Of a DNA stretch of 64,000 nucleotides, positions 27,741 to 35,978 are shown one piece after another; the first letter of the stretch is position 1; every line of letters begins with the position of its first letter. The notes under the pieces were generated by a model. That model had not been told where the DNA came from. It worked only from the letters and a program-made list of their open reading frames with translations, and did no database searches. Source of the stretch: Pseudoalteromonas sp. OOF1S-7 (GTDB taxonomy: Bacteria > Pseudomonadota > Gammaproteobacteria > Enterobacterales > Alteromonadaceae). A program made the translations under genes and the position numbers. The DNA lies in contig NZ_JAKRFZ010000008.1 in NCBI RefSeq assembly GCF_022347765.1, forward strand, positions 62,001 through 126,000, in the 5' to 3' direction.

Positions 27741-28370
27741 TTACTTCAAATGTGTGCCAAGTTGCTGAAGGTAGGCAATCAGAGCTTCCATTTCGGTTTT
27801 GCCCTTTACTGCTGCTTCAGCACCCTGAATGTCCTCATCGGTGTAAGGCACACCAAAGTTACGGAACACTTCAAGTTTCTTAGCGGTTAATTGACCGTCC
27901 AATACATTCTCATTGAGCCAAGGGTAGCCAGGCATATTTGACTCAGGTACTACAGAGCGTGGGTCCATCAGGTGTGCAAAATGCCAGTCATCAGAATAAC
28001 GCTGACCAACACGTGCCAAATCAGGACCTGTACGCTTAGAGCCCCACTGGAACGGGTGATCCCAAACAGATTCACCAGCTACAGAGTAGTGGCCATAACG
28101 CTCAACTTCGTCACGGAAAGGACGGATCATCTGTGAGTGACAGTTGTAGCAACCTTCACGAACATAGATATCACGACCTTCCATTTCCAGCGCTGTAAGA
28201 GGGCGTAGGCCGTCAACAGGCTGAGTGGTGTCTTTTTGGAACATCAGTGGTGTGATTTCAACGAGTGCACCAAAACTGATGGCAAAAACCGTCAGGATAG
28301 CCATCAGGCCGACGTTCTTTTCGACGATTTCATGTTTATTTGTAGAGTTATTATTGCTCATACTCGACAC
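27741..28370 (-). CDS. ccoO: cbb3 oxidase monoheme cytochrome c subunit CcoO
   Basis: 209-aa subunit with one N-terminal TM helix (about residues 20-40) and a periplasmic heme c domain containing [13 protein letters not shown] (CxxCH about residue 78). [11 protein letters not shown] provides the axial Met. Directly follows ccoN (3 bp gap). Confidence 0.96.
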   Translation of the reverse strand: MSSMSNNNSTNKHEIVEKNVGLMAILTVFAISFGALVEITPLMFQKDTTQPVDGLRPLTALEMEGRDIYVREGCYNCHSQMIRPFRDEVERYGHYSVAGESVWDHPFQWGSKRTGPDLARVGQRYSDDWHFAHLMDPRSVVPESNMPGYPWLNENVLDGQLTAKKLEVFRNFGVPYTDEDIQGAEAAVKGKTEMEALIAYLQQLGTHLK

Positions 28371-28373
28371 CCC

Positions 28374-29807
28374 TTAAGCCATTTGCGTGTTAGCTTCAGT
28401 GGTCAAAGAACCACTCTTAGCTGCCACAGTACGGTACACGTTGTAAGCCATCACGAGCATACCAACCACGATGAATACACCGCCCAGGAATCGCATGATA
28501 TAGAAAGGCTTAGACGCTTCAAGAGATTGTACGAAGCTGTACATCAAAGTACCGTCAGAGTTAACTGCGCGCCACATCAGACCTTGCATTACGCCAGAGA
28601 TCCACATTGCAACGATATACAGAACAACACCAACCGTGTGTAGCCAGAAGTGGGTGTTAACCAGTTTAACGCTGTACATGTTTGCGTGACCAAATAGTGC
28701 AGGGATCAGGTGGTAGATAGCACCGATAGAGATCATTGCAACCCAACCCAGAGCGCCTGAGTGTACGTGGCCAACAGTCCAGTCAGTGTAGTGTGACAAT
28801 GCGTTTACAGATTTGATTGCCATCATTGGACCTTCGAACGTAGACATACCGTAGAAAGACAGAGAAACAACCAGGAAACGCAGTACAGGGTCAGTACGTA
28901 GTTTGTGCCATGCACCAGACAGTGTCATGATGCCATTGATCATACCACCCCAAGAAGGCACGAACAGGATCACAGACATCACCATACCTAAAGACTGTGT
29001 CCAGTCAGGTAGTGCCGTATAGTGTAGGTGGTGAGGACCTGCCCAGATATATAGAGAAACCAGTGCCCAGAAGTGAACAACCGATAAACGGTAAGAGTAA
29101 ACAGGGCGACCTGCTTGCTTAGGCACGAAGTAATACATCATACCCAGGAAGCCAGCAGTCAGTAGGAAACCAACCGCGTTGTGGCCATACCACCACTGAA
29201 CCATCGCATCAACCGCACCTGCATAGATAGAATATGATTTGGTGAGAGATACAGGTACAGCCATGCTGTTTACGATGTGGAGTACTGCAACGGTGATAAT
29301 GAAGCCCGCATAGAACCAGTTCGCAACGTAGATATGAGACACCTTACGTTTGATTAGCGTACCGAAGAAAACAACGGCATACGTGACCCAAACAACAGCA
29401 ATAGCGATATCGATTGGCCATTCAAGTTCAGCATATTCTTTAGAAGATGTGATACCCAGTGGCAGCGTGATGGCTGCTGAAAGAATGATTGCCTGCCAGC
29501 CCCAGAAAGTGAAAGCGGCTAGCTTGTCGGAGAATAAACGCGTCTGACACGTACGCTGTACAACATAGTAAGATGTTGCGAAAAGTGCACTAGTACCAAA
29601 TGCGAAGATTACTGCGTTCGTGTGTAACGGACGAAGTCGAGAGTAAGTTAACCATGGAATGTCGAAGTTTAACGCAGGCCACGCAAGTTGCGCCGCGATA
29701 AAGACACCTACACCCATGCCAACGATGCCCCAAATCACTGTCATTATAGCGAATTGGCGTACAACCTTATAATTGTACTCAGTTTGTGATGCTACTGTTT
29801 GGCTCAT
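28374..29807 (-). CDS. ccoN: cbb3 oxidase catalytic subunit CcoN
   Basis: Heme-copper oxidase subunit I, C-family, 477 aa, with about 12 TM helices. It reduces O2 at high affinity. Visible ligands: the His of [15 protein letters not shown] for the low-spin heme; [23 protein letters not shown], which carries the CuB His and the C-family Tyr; [11 protein letters not shown], with CuB histidines; and [14 protein letters not shown] for the hemes. First gene of ccoNOQP. Transcription is probably FNR-controlled: two FNR-like boxes lie 190-260 bp upstream. Confidence 0.97.
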   Translation of the reverse strand: MSQTVASQTEYNYKVVRQFAIMTVIWGIVGMGVGVFIAAQLAWPALNFDIPWLTYSRLRPLHTNAVIFAFGTSALFATSYYVVQRTCQTRLFSDKLAAFTFWGWQAIILSAAITLPLGITSSKEYAELEWPIDIAIAVVWVTYAVVFFGTLIKRKVSHIYVANWFYAGFIITVAVLHIVNSMAVPVSLTKSYSIYAGAVDAMVQWWYGHNAVGFLLTAGFLGMMYYFVPKQAGRPVYSYRLSVVHFWALVSLYIWAGPHHLHYTALPDWTQSLGMVMSVILFVPSWGGMINGIMTLSGAWHKLRTDPVLRFLVVSLSFYGMSTFEGPMMAIKSVNALSHYTDWTVGHVHSGALGWVAMISIGAIYHLIPALFGHANMYSVKLVNTHFWLHTVGVVLYIVAMWISGVMQGLMWRAVNSDGTLMYSFVQSLEASKPFYIMRFLGGVFIVVGMLVMAYNVYRTVAAKSGSLTTEANTQMA

Positions 29808-29999
29808 TTTCTGGATTCCGCTGCAATTAATGCGATTAGAAATGATTAACCTGTAATACAGGCCCTGTTTTTTATTTCAACAAACCCGCTTGAGTTACAT
29901 CCCGTGGAACAAAACTCTCACCAGCTTGAGAAACCCTTATTTTTGCAAGGAAATAATAATTTTTTTGCAAACGAAAAGATACTACAAACACCTAAAATA

Positions 30000-30013
30000 A
30001 TGACATCAATCAA
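30000..30013 (-). promoter_or_regulatory. FNR-like box in the ccoN/lipoprotein intergenic region
   Basis: Reverse strand TTGAT-TGAT-GTCAT against the consensus TTGAT-N4-ATCAA: one perfect half-site and 3 of 5 in the other. It lies in the 348-bp gap between divergent genes (29808-30155), which otherwise contains no open frame I believe in. An AT-rich -10-like stretch lies near 29953-29960 toward ccoN. Confidence 0.45.
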
Positions 30014-30049
30014 ACTTTGTACGAGTCACTTGTTCAATGAGTACGCGAA

Positions 30050-30063
30050 TTGCGCAATATCAA
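30050..30063 (+). promoter_or_regulatory. Second FNR-like box, 50 bp from the first
   Basis: TTGCG-CAAT-ATCAA: perfect right half-site and 3 of 5 in the left. Centre-to-centre spacing to the first box is 50 bp. Could act on ccoN (distal) or on the lipoprotein gene at 30156. Confidence 0.4.
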
Positions 30064-30155
30064 AACAATTTGCAAAACTTAACGCCAAAGGCTGGTCGAA
30101 AAGAGCGAATCCACATAAACTGGATGTCTTTTCAAGATGTCACATACTACGCATT

Positions 30156-30614
30156 ATGCAGAAAAATTGCACATTACCCGGTGTTTTATTAGTCACTTTC
30201 CTGACGGCCTGTTCAGACCCGAACACTATTATACATGAAAGTTCAGAAAAAAGTGAAAGTTCGCAAACTTCCTTGAATTGTATTGCTGTTTCGCCTTGTA
30301 TCGATGGCGAAATGTTACTCTGGAGTGCAACGGAGCAAATACGGCCAGAAACGCCTTTTGAGCTGTTTGTCAACACTCAGGCTCGAGGTGCGAAGCTAAA
30401 AGTAGCTTGGTTAGAAGGCGTAACAATGTACATGGGTAAAATCCCCGTTTTCTTCGAGCAACAAGACAGTTCACTTTGGTCTGCAGAGGTGATGGTTGGT
30501 GCATGTAGTGAGCCTGTAATGGAATGGCGATTGACACTGGAAACCGTAAACCTGATTAATGAGCACGAATATGTCAGAAATGTCACATTTATCCTCTATA
30601 CTACTCAGGAATGA
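30156..30614 (+). CDS. Small lipoprotein divergent from ccoN
   Basis: 152 aa from the ATG at 30156, which places a lipoprotein signal at the N-terminus (lipobox LTAC, residues ~15-18). The frame is open 252 bp further upstream, but that stretch has the composition of a promoter region and would bury the signal. The mature domain has paired cysteines (LNCIAVSPCIDGE) and a beta-sandwich-like pattern with WLEGVTMYMGKIPVFF and a later GACSEP. The Met-Tyr-Met and Cys residues and the position beside ccoN suggest a periplasmic role in copper handling or cbb3 assembly, resembling FixH/YtkA-like domains. This is inference; I do not recognise the family. Confidence 0.7.
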   Translation: MQKNCTLPGVLLVTFLTACSDPNTIIHESSEKSESSQTSLNCIAVSPCIDGEMLLWSATEQIRPETPFELFVNTQARGAKLKVAWLEGVTMYMGKIPVFFEQQDSSLWSAEVMVGACSEPVMEWRLTLETVNLINEHEYVRNVTFILYTTQE

Positions 30615-30743
30615 ATTCTATGTCGTAAAATCTCATCTTTGTGTTTTATATTTGTTTACAAAGAGGCGCTGTTTGCAATGACTTTGTTACGGGTATTGGG
30701 TATATTGGGAATTCAAAGTACCCAAATTAGCTTAGAGTCTTGT

Positions 30744-30773
30744 TTGACAAAAACATTCGCATAGGCAGATAAA
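30744..30773 (+). promoter_or_regulatory. Predicted sigma70 promoter of the envelope cassette
   Basis: Consensus -35 TTGACA (30744-30749), then AGATAA (17-bp spacer) or GATAAA (18-bp spacer) as -10, about 40 bp before the GTG start at 30811. Confidence 0.5.
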
Positions 30774-30810
30774 TAAAGAAAAACACGCAAGCTATTTAAG
30801 GAGACCTCTA

Positions 30811-33800
30811 GTGGCAAAGCGCATAAATAAATTTACTCCAGTGGCATCCACCATTGCCTTAAGTCTGGGACTCTCGGGCTGTAGCCTTTTCGATGATGAT
30901 GACAATAATGTTCCTGTGACGACTCCTCAGGAAGTGGAAAGTACAGTAACGGCAAACTTTTCGGTGTCTGTATCAGGTAAGGCTGTGAAGGGCACGCTTA
31001 GTGGAGCACAAGTGAGTGTGAAAACGCTTGATGCTCAGGGAAACATAGTTGACCTTGCATATCGTACTCAGGTAGGCGAAGAATCGGCCACTGAAAAATC
31101 ACTCAATGCTGAAGACGCGAAAAAGAAAGCTGAAGAAAAGCTAGTCGCTTCCAACCCGGCAGACTTTAAAACTGATCCCCGTGGTTTCTTCCAGCTGTTT
31201 GTCGATGAAGATTTCAGCGGACCAATTTATATTACAGTGAAGACAACCAAAGATGGTGACGCATTAGTGAAATGTGATGCGTTCGTTGGTTGTGGTGAAG
31301 GTGTAGCCATTGATAATGGCGACGGGATCGTAAAAGACAATGGTAAAATTGACTTTGGCGAATGGTACAAAGATGACATTGAGTTGTCGGTTGTGAAAGT
31401 CATTGCGGCAAATACAGCAGCGCGACCTGCGTCAGGTAAGAATCAACCAAGCTTTGCAGATGGGGATAATAACCAATATACAGCTAATGCAACTATCTTC
31501 ACTTCGACAGCAGTTAAAATGTTGTTGGATGCAGCAGCAGAGCAGGGCATCGATTCAGCAAAAATAGGCGAAGCCAGTACCAAGGTACTTAAGGCTTTGA
31601 TAGGCAACACTAAGCTAGTTGCCTCCCTGACTGGAGATTTATCTCTTGGTGGCGCCGTTGATTTCACTGATGTAGGTCAGGGAGAGTCTATTGACGAAGG
31701 CGTGCTTGCGCTTATTCAGGTCGCTGCATCCCTCCAAACGATAGCAGGTAAAGAAGGCAAGAGTACCAACGAAGTGCTTAACGACTTGGCAAATGACGTT
31801 GGCGGCGGGGACCTGACTCAAAGTGACACATTTAAAAAAGTCAGAGATGAAACCTCGAAAGCAGCCAAGATTTTGGTTGCTATGGTGAGTAACGATTTAG
31901 CCGCACTTGAACAAGCTTTGATTGATGCAGGTGTTCCTTCGGAAGATGCGGCTTCTATTGCTGAAAAAGTCAACGAAGCGAAGAAAAAAGCAGTTGAAAA
32001 TGGTGCAACAACAGACGAGGACTTAAGTAAAGACGTTGAGCAGGTTAAAGACCAGCTTGAAGACTTAGGAAACGAAGATGTTGTCATACCTGATGAAAAT
32101 GACGAGAACGATGTGGCAAACACCGCGTTATTGACCGCCATCAACACGAGCGCTTCACAGCTAGATTCAGCGGATACCGATCTCTCTGAGCTCAACACAA
32201 CCCTGACGGAAGTTAAAGTCCTGTCTGAAACGCTGGACACTAAAGAGCAAGCAACAGCCTATTTTGCCGCTGCCAGTGAACTTAACGCAAGTTTTGAAGC
32301 GCAAAAAGACGCAATCGCTGACATTCTTAGCTCTGAGACCACGAATATTGACGCTCATGTCACGGCAGCTCAGGCACTTGTGGATATAGACGTTAAATAT
32401 CAGCCAACTTTAGACCTGGCCGTCACTCTTAAAGAAAAGCTGACAAGTCTTGCAGAGTTCAACACCAGTATTGCGACACAAGTTGCGGAACAGTTTAGCA
32501 ATGCCACAAAGGTAGTGGATGACTTTGACGTAAAACTCGAGGCATCGGCACAAGCGGCTACGTCTGCACTCGAGTCCGCGACAACTGCTAAGGCCGCTTT
32601 TACTGAGCTTGAGACACCATTAAAAGCGCAAATTGCAGCAGCGACAAGTCTGGTTGAACAAATCGTTGATCTTAACACCGCAGTTGCGGCACTTGACGCG
32701 GTGGCGTCAGCCCAGACTTCGTTGAGCAGCGTTACCTCTCTGTCGCAGGATTTTGCAACTAAGGCAACTGTGGCTGTTACGACGGCTACAGACTATAAAG
32801 CGGAAGCGGATGCGCAGGGCGAACAGGTAGAACAAGCAACCGAAGCGCTACAAAACGCACAACAAATTAAAGCTGAAGCTGACACCGCCGTATCCAGTGT
32901 CACTTCTTATACCAGTGAGTTAAGTACTGCTGAGGAAACGGCTCAGGAACGCAAGCTTGCCTTTGAGCAACAACTTGAAGAAGATCGGGAGCTCAATGAA
33001 GCGCTTATTGGTCAGATAAGTGAACAATTTCAGGTCTTAAGCGTACCTCAGGGCGAGATTACGGGCTTTGAGAGCGAGTTGGTACAGGTAAAAGAAAAGG
33101 GTGCTAATGCCAATACGTTAGATGGTGCGACAGAGTACTATCTGGCCGCTTTAAGTCTTCAGACGACAGTGTCAGCTGATAAGCAAAATGACTGGAACAT
33201 GACTTTGTCTGGTGTTTCCGATAAAGCCCAGGAAATTGTCAGCTCAGCGACCGCGTTGGCGAACAGAAATAGTGAGTATATATCTACCAAAGATAATGCA
33301 GATGCGCTGTTAGCCTCAACGGTACAAACACAAAGCAAAGTAACCACTTTGGTGTCTGGCATTGACGCTGAAGTCAACAATGCAGCTACTAAACTGACCT
33401 TAGAGCAACAAATTGCGGCGGCATTGAAGCTTACACAGGATACTATAATTGAAACGCAAAATGCGGAGGCTGAGGTAGCTACCAAGCAAGCTGAGTTTGA
33501 AGCTGCTTATACTGCAGCACAGGCTGCGTTTAATAATATAGAAAATGCGGTGACAGCCCAGCTGGCACTAGATGCTGCCAACGCGGCCGTCACAGCGGGC
33601 GACGCATATAAGCAAGCTGTAGCGAATTATGTTGAGTTATCTAATACTGCTGTTATTGCAGCACAGAGCTATAAAAACTTGGTTGACAGTCGTGAGACTG
33701 CATCATTAGTAACGATTCAAACAGATAGCGAGGACCCTACAGAGCTACTGGCACTGGCTACTGAACTACAAGTGAAAGCAGTTGCTGCAAATACAGAGTT

Positions 33801-34809
33801 TGAACAGGATTCGCGTCCTGCGGAAGCTGCTGAACTGAAGACGCGCTCTGAAGAAAAGCGAGATCAATATGTGGCTGACAATGGCAATACCGAAATTGGT
33901 AAGCAGGGTACAGATAAACTGGTAAACATCAGCTTTGTTACTAAAGAGGGGGCTGATGCGGTCTTTAATGCCGGCGAAATTATATACGATGTTGTGAAAG
34001 ATATTTGGGATTCCGGTTTAGATAGCGGTGATCATTCGGGTGTGGCGCCAAACTTCCCTGACTGGACTTACAGTTATGACACGGATGAGTATAAGCTTAG
34101 CTTGAAAAATACTCAGGGCGATGAGCAGATCGATGCAACAGGACAAGTAAATTCAGGCGCTCAGAGTAAGATCTTGTTTACCTGGTCTGGTTTATTGAAA
34201 GCTGATTCAGGTCAGAAAATTGAAATTCAAAGTGCTGATTTGGCTGAATGTGAGCGTTGGGCACTCGATGCCATCGTAATGCCAAATGCCTCTTGTACCA
34301 TCCTTTATGTCGATGGCAGCATTCAGAAAGTTGAAGATGCCCGTGATTTTGATATCTCCCGAGGCAAGACCTTTAACGTTGTAGAGTTTGTTGATGGTCA
34401 ATACGGATTTGATGGTTCTTTCTCGTCTGAGGCGACTGCAGTCGATGCTCAGGGTAACCCTGTTGCGCTATTCACGGATGGTGCTATTGAGCTTGCAGAT
34501 GTTACATTGTCGGGCAGAAGTGAAGATACTGACTTCACAGCTCATTTTGACTTGCGTAATGAAAGTGGCAGCAATGATTTAGGGCTAGCCAATATCATGT
34601 TAGATAACTTTAATGGATATGTATTTAAGGTTAGCTTAATTGATGAGTCAGGCCCATTACTGGGTGATGTATCAATCAATAATGACACAAACCAGCCTAT
34701 TAAAGTGGGCGATGTAGAGGAGGTGACCAATGGCTTCCGCATCGATTATATAAATGGAGAATCGATAGTGTATACAGATATCGACTTCTTAGGTCAGTCC
34801 AATAACTAA
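30811..34809 (+). CDS. Giant lipoprotein with an Ala/Glu/Thr-rich coiled-coil middle
   Basis: 1332 aa, starting at GTG with a strong Shine-Dalgarno (AAGGAG, 7 nt). The lipobox LSGC (residues ~21-24) is followed by a DDDDN run, which favours outer-membrane or surface targeting. Residues ~45-185 form a beta-type module ending in an acidic loop with CDAFVGCG (~154) and an Asp/Asn/Gly-rich stretch closing in IDFGEW (~180), reminiscent of a calcium loop. Residues ~330-1030 are low-complexity heptad-like helix (A, E, Q, T, S, K), a predicted long coiled coil. From IIYDVV (~1056) a C-terminal beta domain follows. Both end modules resemble those of the lipoprotein at 35979. First gene of a three-gene operon. 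Function unknown; a fibrous surface structure is my best inference. Confidence 0.8.
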   Translation: MAKRINKFTPVASTIALSLGLSGCSLFDDDDNNVPVTTPQEVESTVTANFSVSVSGKAVKGTLSGAQVSVKTLDAQGNIVDLAYRTQVGEESATEKSLNAEDAKKKAEEKLVASNPADFKTDPRGFFQLFVDEDFSGPIYITVKTTKDGDALVKCDAFVGCGEGVAIDNGDGIVKDNGKIDFGEWYKDDIELSVVKVIAANTAARPASGKNQPSFADGDNNQYTANATIFTSTAVKMLLDAAAEQGIDSAKIGEASTKVLKALIGNTKLVASLTGDLSLGGAVDFTDVGQGESIDEGVLALIQVAASLQTIAGKEGKSTNEVLNDLANDVGGGDLTQSDTFKKVRDETSKAAKILVAMVSNDLAALEQALIDAGVPSEDAASIAEKVNEAKKKAVENGATTDEDLSKDVEQVKDQLEDLGNEDVVIPDENDENDVANTALLTAINTSASQLDSADTDLSELNTTLTEVKVLSETLDTKEQATAYFAAASELNASFEAQKDAIADILSSETTNIDAHVTAAQALVDIDVKYQPTLDLAVTLKEKLTSLAEFNTSIATQVAEQFSNATKVVDDFDVKLEASAQAATSALESATTAKAAFTELETPLKAQIAAATSLVEQIVDLNTAVAALDAVASAQTSLSSVTSLSQDFATKATVAVTTATDYKAEADAQGEQVEQATEALQNAQQIKAEADTAVSSVTSYTSELSTAEETAQERKLAFEQQLEEDRELNEALIGQISEQFQVLSVPQGEITGFESELVQVKEKGANANTLDGATEYYLAALSLQTTVSADKQNDWNMTLSGVSDKAQEIVSSATALANRNSEYISTKDNADALLASTVQTQSKVTTLVSGIDAEVNNAATKLTLEQQIAAALKLTQDTIIETQNAEAEVATKQAEFEAAYTAAQAAFNNIENAVTAQLALDAANAAVTAGDAYKQAVANYVELSNTAVIAAQSYKNLVDSRETASLVTIQTDSEDPTELLALATELQVKAVAANTEFEQDSRPAEAAELKTRSEEKRDQYVADNGNTEIGKQGTDKLVNISFVTKEGADAVFNAGEIIYDVVKDIWDSGLDSGDHSGVAPNFPDWTYSYDTDEYKLSLKNTQGDEQIDATGQVNSGAQSKILFTWSGLLKADSGQKIEIQSADLAECERWALDAIVMPNASCTILYVDGSIQKVEDARDFDISRGKTFNVVEFVDGQYGFDGSFSSEATAVDAQGNPVALFTDGAIELADVTLSGRSEDTDFTAHFDLRNESGSNDLGLANIMLDNFNGYVFKVSLIDESGPLLGDVSINNDTNQPIKVGDVEEVTNGFRIDYINGESIVYTDIDFLGQSNN

Positions 34810-34826
34810 AGCAAGCTTAGGTAAGA

Positions 34827-34856
34827 GGGGGAAGGGCAACCTTTCCCCTTTTTTTT
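34827..34856 (+). terminator. Terminator or attenuator between the giant lipoprotein and barrel genes
   Basis: GC-rich stem (about 34827-34835 with 34840-34848) followed by eight T residues. It lies 17 bp after one stop and 17 bp before the next start, so it would lower expression of the two downstream genes relative to the first. Confidence 0.7.
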
Positions 34857-34872
34857 GTTAAAAGTGAAGTTT

Positions 34873-35967
34873 ATGAAATTAAAAAAAATCTCTCCGCTGG
34901 TTGTGCTTTGTGGTCTCTCCATAGCTAATGTAACTTACGCAACCTCCAACGATATCGAGTTAATTCACCAATTTCACAGTGAGATATATACAGAGGCACA
35001 ACCCGTTAAAGCGTTTGTTGAAGACTTTGACAAGCCACTGGCACACGGTGATAGTGCCTTTACCTACAATATATTCGAACTGGGGATGAAGTTTAAAGGT
35101 ATAGGGATAGGTGCACAAAGCCGTTTTGATTATCTGCTGGCTTTTGACCCGGACACAGCACGGTATACGCACACAGAGAAGAATGATCTGCCTTTTGAAA
35201 ACCGTAACTATCGTTATTATCTATGGGGCAGACAAGCAACAACCAATGGGATCTTCCTGAGCTATGATTTTGACCTACTGGATAAAACCTTGGTTGTTAC
35301 ACCGAAACTGACTTATTTCAAGAGTACGCATTTTCAGGATGCAAGGGTAGATGGCACAATTTTCGGTGATGAGGTTGAAGGAAAGCTACAAGCAGAATAT
35401 TACTTTTCTAAAGACATCCTGTTTAAATCATTTACGCCAACGGAAAATCCAGAAGGAGATGGTTATAGTTTCGATCTGGCCTTGAACTGGCAGGTTACTC
35501 CTGAGCTAAAGATTTGGGCAGCAGGTAAAGACCTGATGTATGAGACAAAGTACGAGGGCGTCGGGTTTGTTAATGGATTCACCACAGATATTCCGTTTAC
35601 TGAAAGAGAAGACGGGATAGACACAACGCCTTCTGTCAGACTCCGCACGTCTGCCTATGATCAGGAAATAGAATACACTTTTGAGCGTGACGCAAGGTAT
35701 TACCTGGGTATTAATTATCGAATTAACCGTCGATTTTCGAGTACATTAAAAGCGCGCAAATACATTGATGATGCATTCGTTCAGGCAACGGTATCTTATC
35801 ATTTTGGAGAGAGTTGGGAACTGTTTGGTGGGTATGAAACACATAGCGATGCATTTGAATTGGGCATTAAAGCTCGCTACGCCGGAATCTCTGTGAAAAT
35901 GGATAATCCCGATATTGAAGAAGCTCATTACGTGAATCTGAACTGGTTTCTGAATCTGGCATTTTAG
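34873..35967 (+). CDS. Predicted outer-membrane beta-barrel protein of the cassette
   Basis: 364 aa with a cleavable signal (MKLKKISPLVVLCGLSIANV then TYA, cleavage near residue 23). The rest consists of alternating amphipathic strands rich in Tyr, Phe and Asp (for example YRYYLWGRQATTNGIFLSYDFDLL and ARYYLGINYRINRRFSSTLKARKYI), and it ends in Phe (LNWFLNLAF), the outer-membrane targeting signature. About 14-16 strands look likely. The in-frame TTG at 34855 was rejected in favour of the ATG at 34873, which follows AGTGAAG and starts the signal peptide. Lies between two lipoprotein genes with related end modules, so it may anchor or translocate them. No known porin family recognised. Confidence 0.78.
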   Translation: MKLKKISPLVVLCGLSIANVTYATSNDIELIHQFHSEIYTEAQPVKAFVEDFDKPLAHGDSAFTYNIFELGMKFKGIGIGAQSRFDYLLAFDPDTARYTHTEKNDLPFENRNYRYYLWGRQATTNGIFLSYDFDLLDKTLVVTPKLTYFKSTHFQDARVDGTIFGDEVEGKLQAEYYFSKDILFKSFTPTENPEGDGYSFDLALNWQVTPELKIWAAGKDLMYETKYEGVGFVNGFTTDIPFTEREDGIDTTPSVRLRTSAYDQEIEYTFERDARYYLGINYRINRRFSSTLKARKYIDDAFVQATVSYHFGESWELFGGYETHSDAFELGIKARYAGISVKMDNPDIEEAHYVNLNWFLNLAF

Positions 35968-35978
35968 GGAGGTGCAAG

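Noticed and set aside
29904..30155. 252-bp N-terminal extension of the lipoprotein divergent from ccoN
   Set aside because: AT-rich, contains both FNR-like boxes, and would bury the lipoprotein signal at residue 85.
32400..32678. Antisense open frames within the giant lipoprotein
   Set aside because: Ala/Thr-rich coding bias on the opposite strand generates long shadows; no start signals.
30811..34809. Possible filamentous hemagglutinin or phage tail-tape protein
   Set aside because: The lipobox, the lack of phage neighbours and the barrel partner argue against a tape protein; no two-partner-secretion motif is visible.
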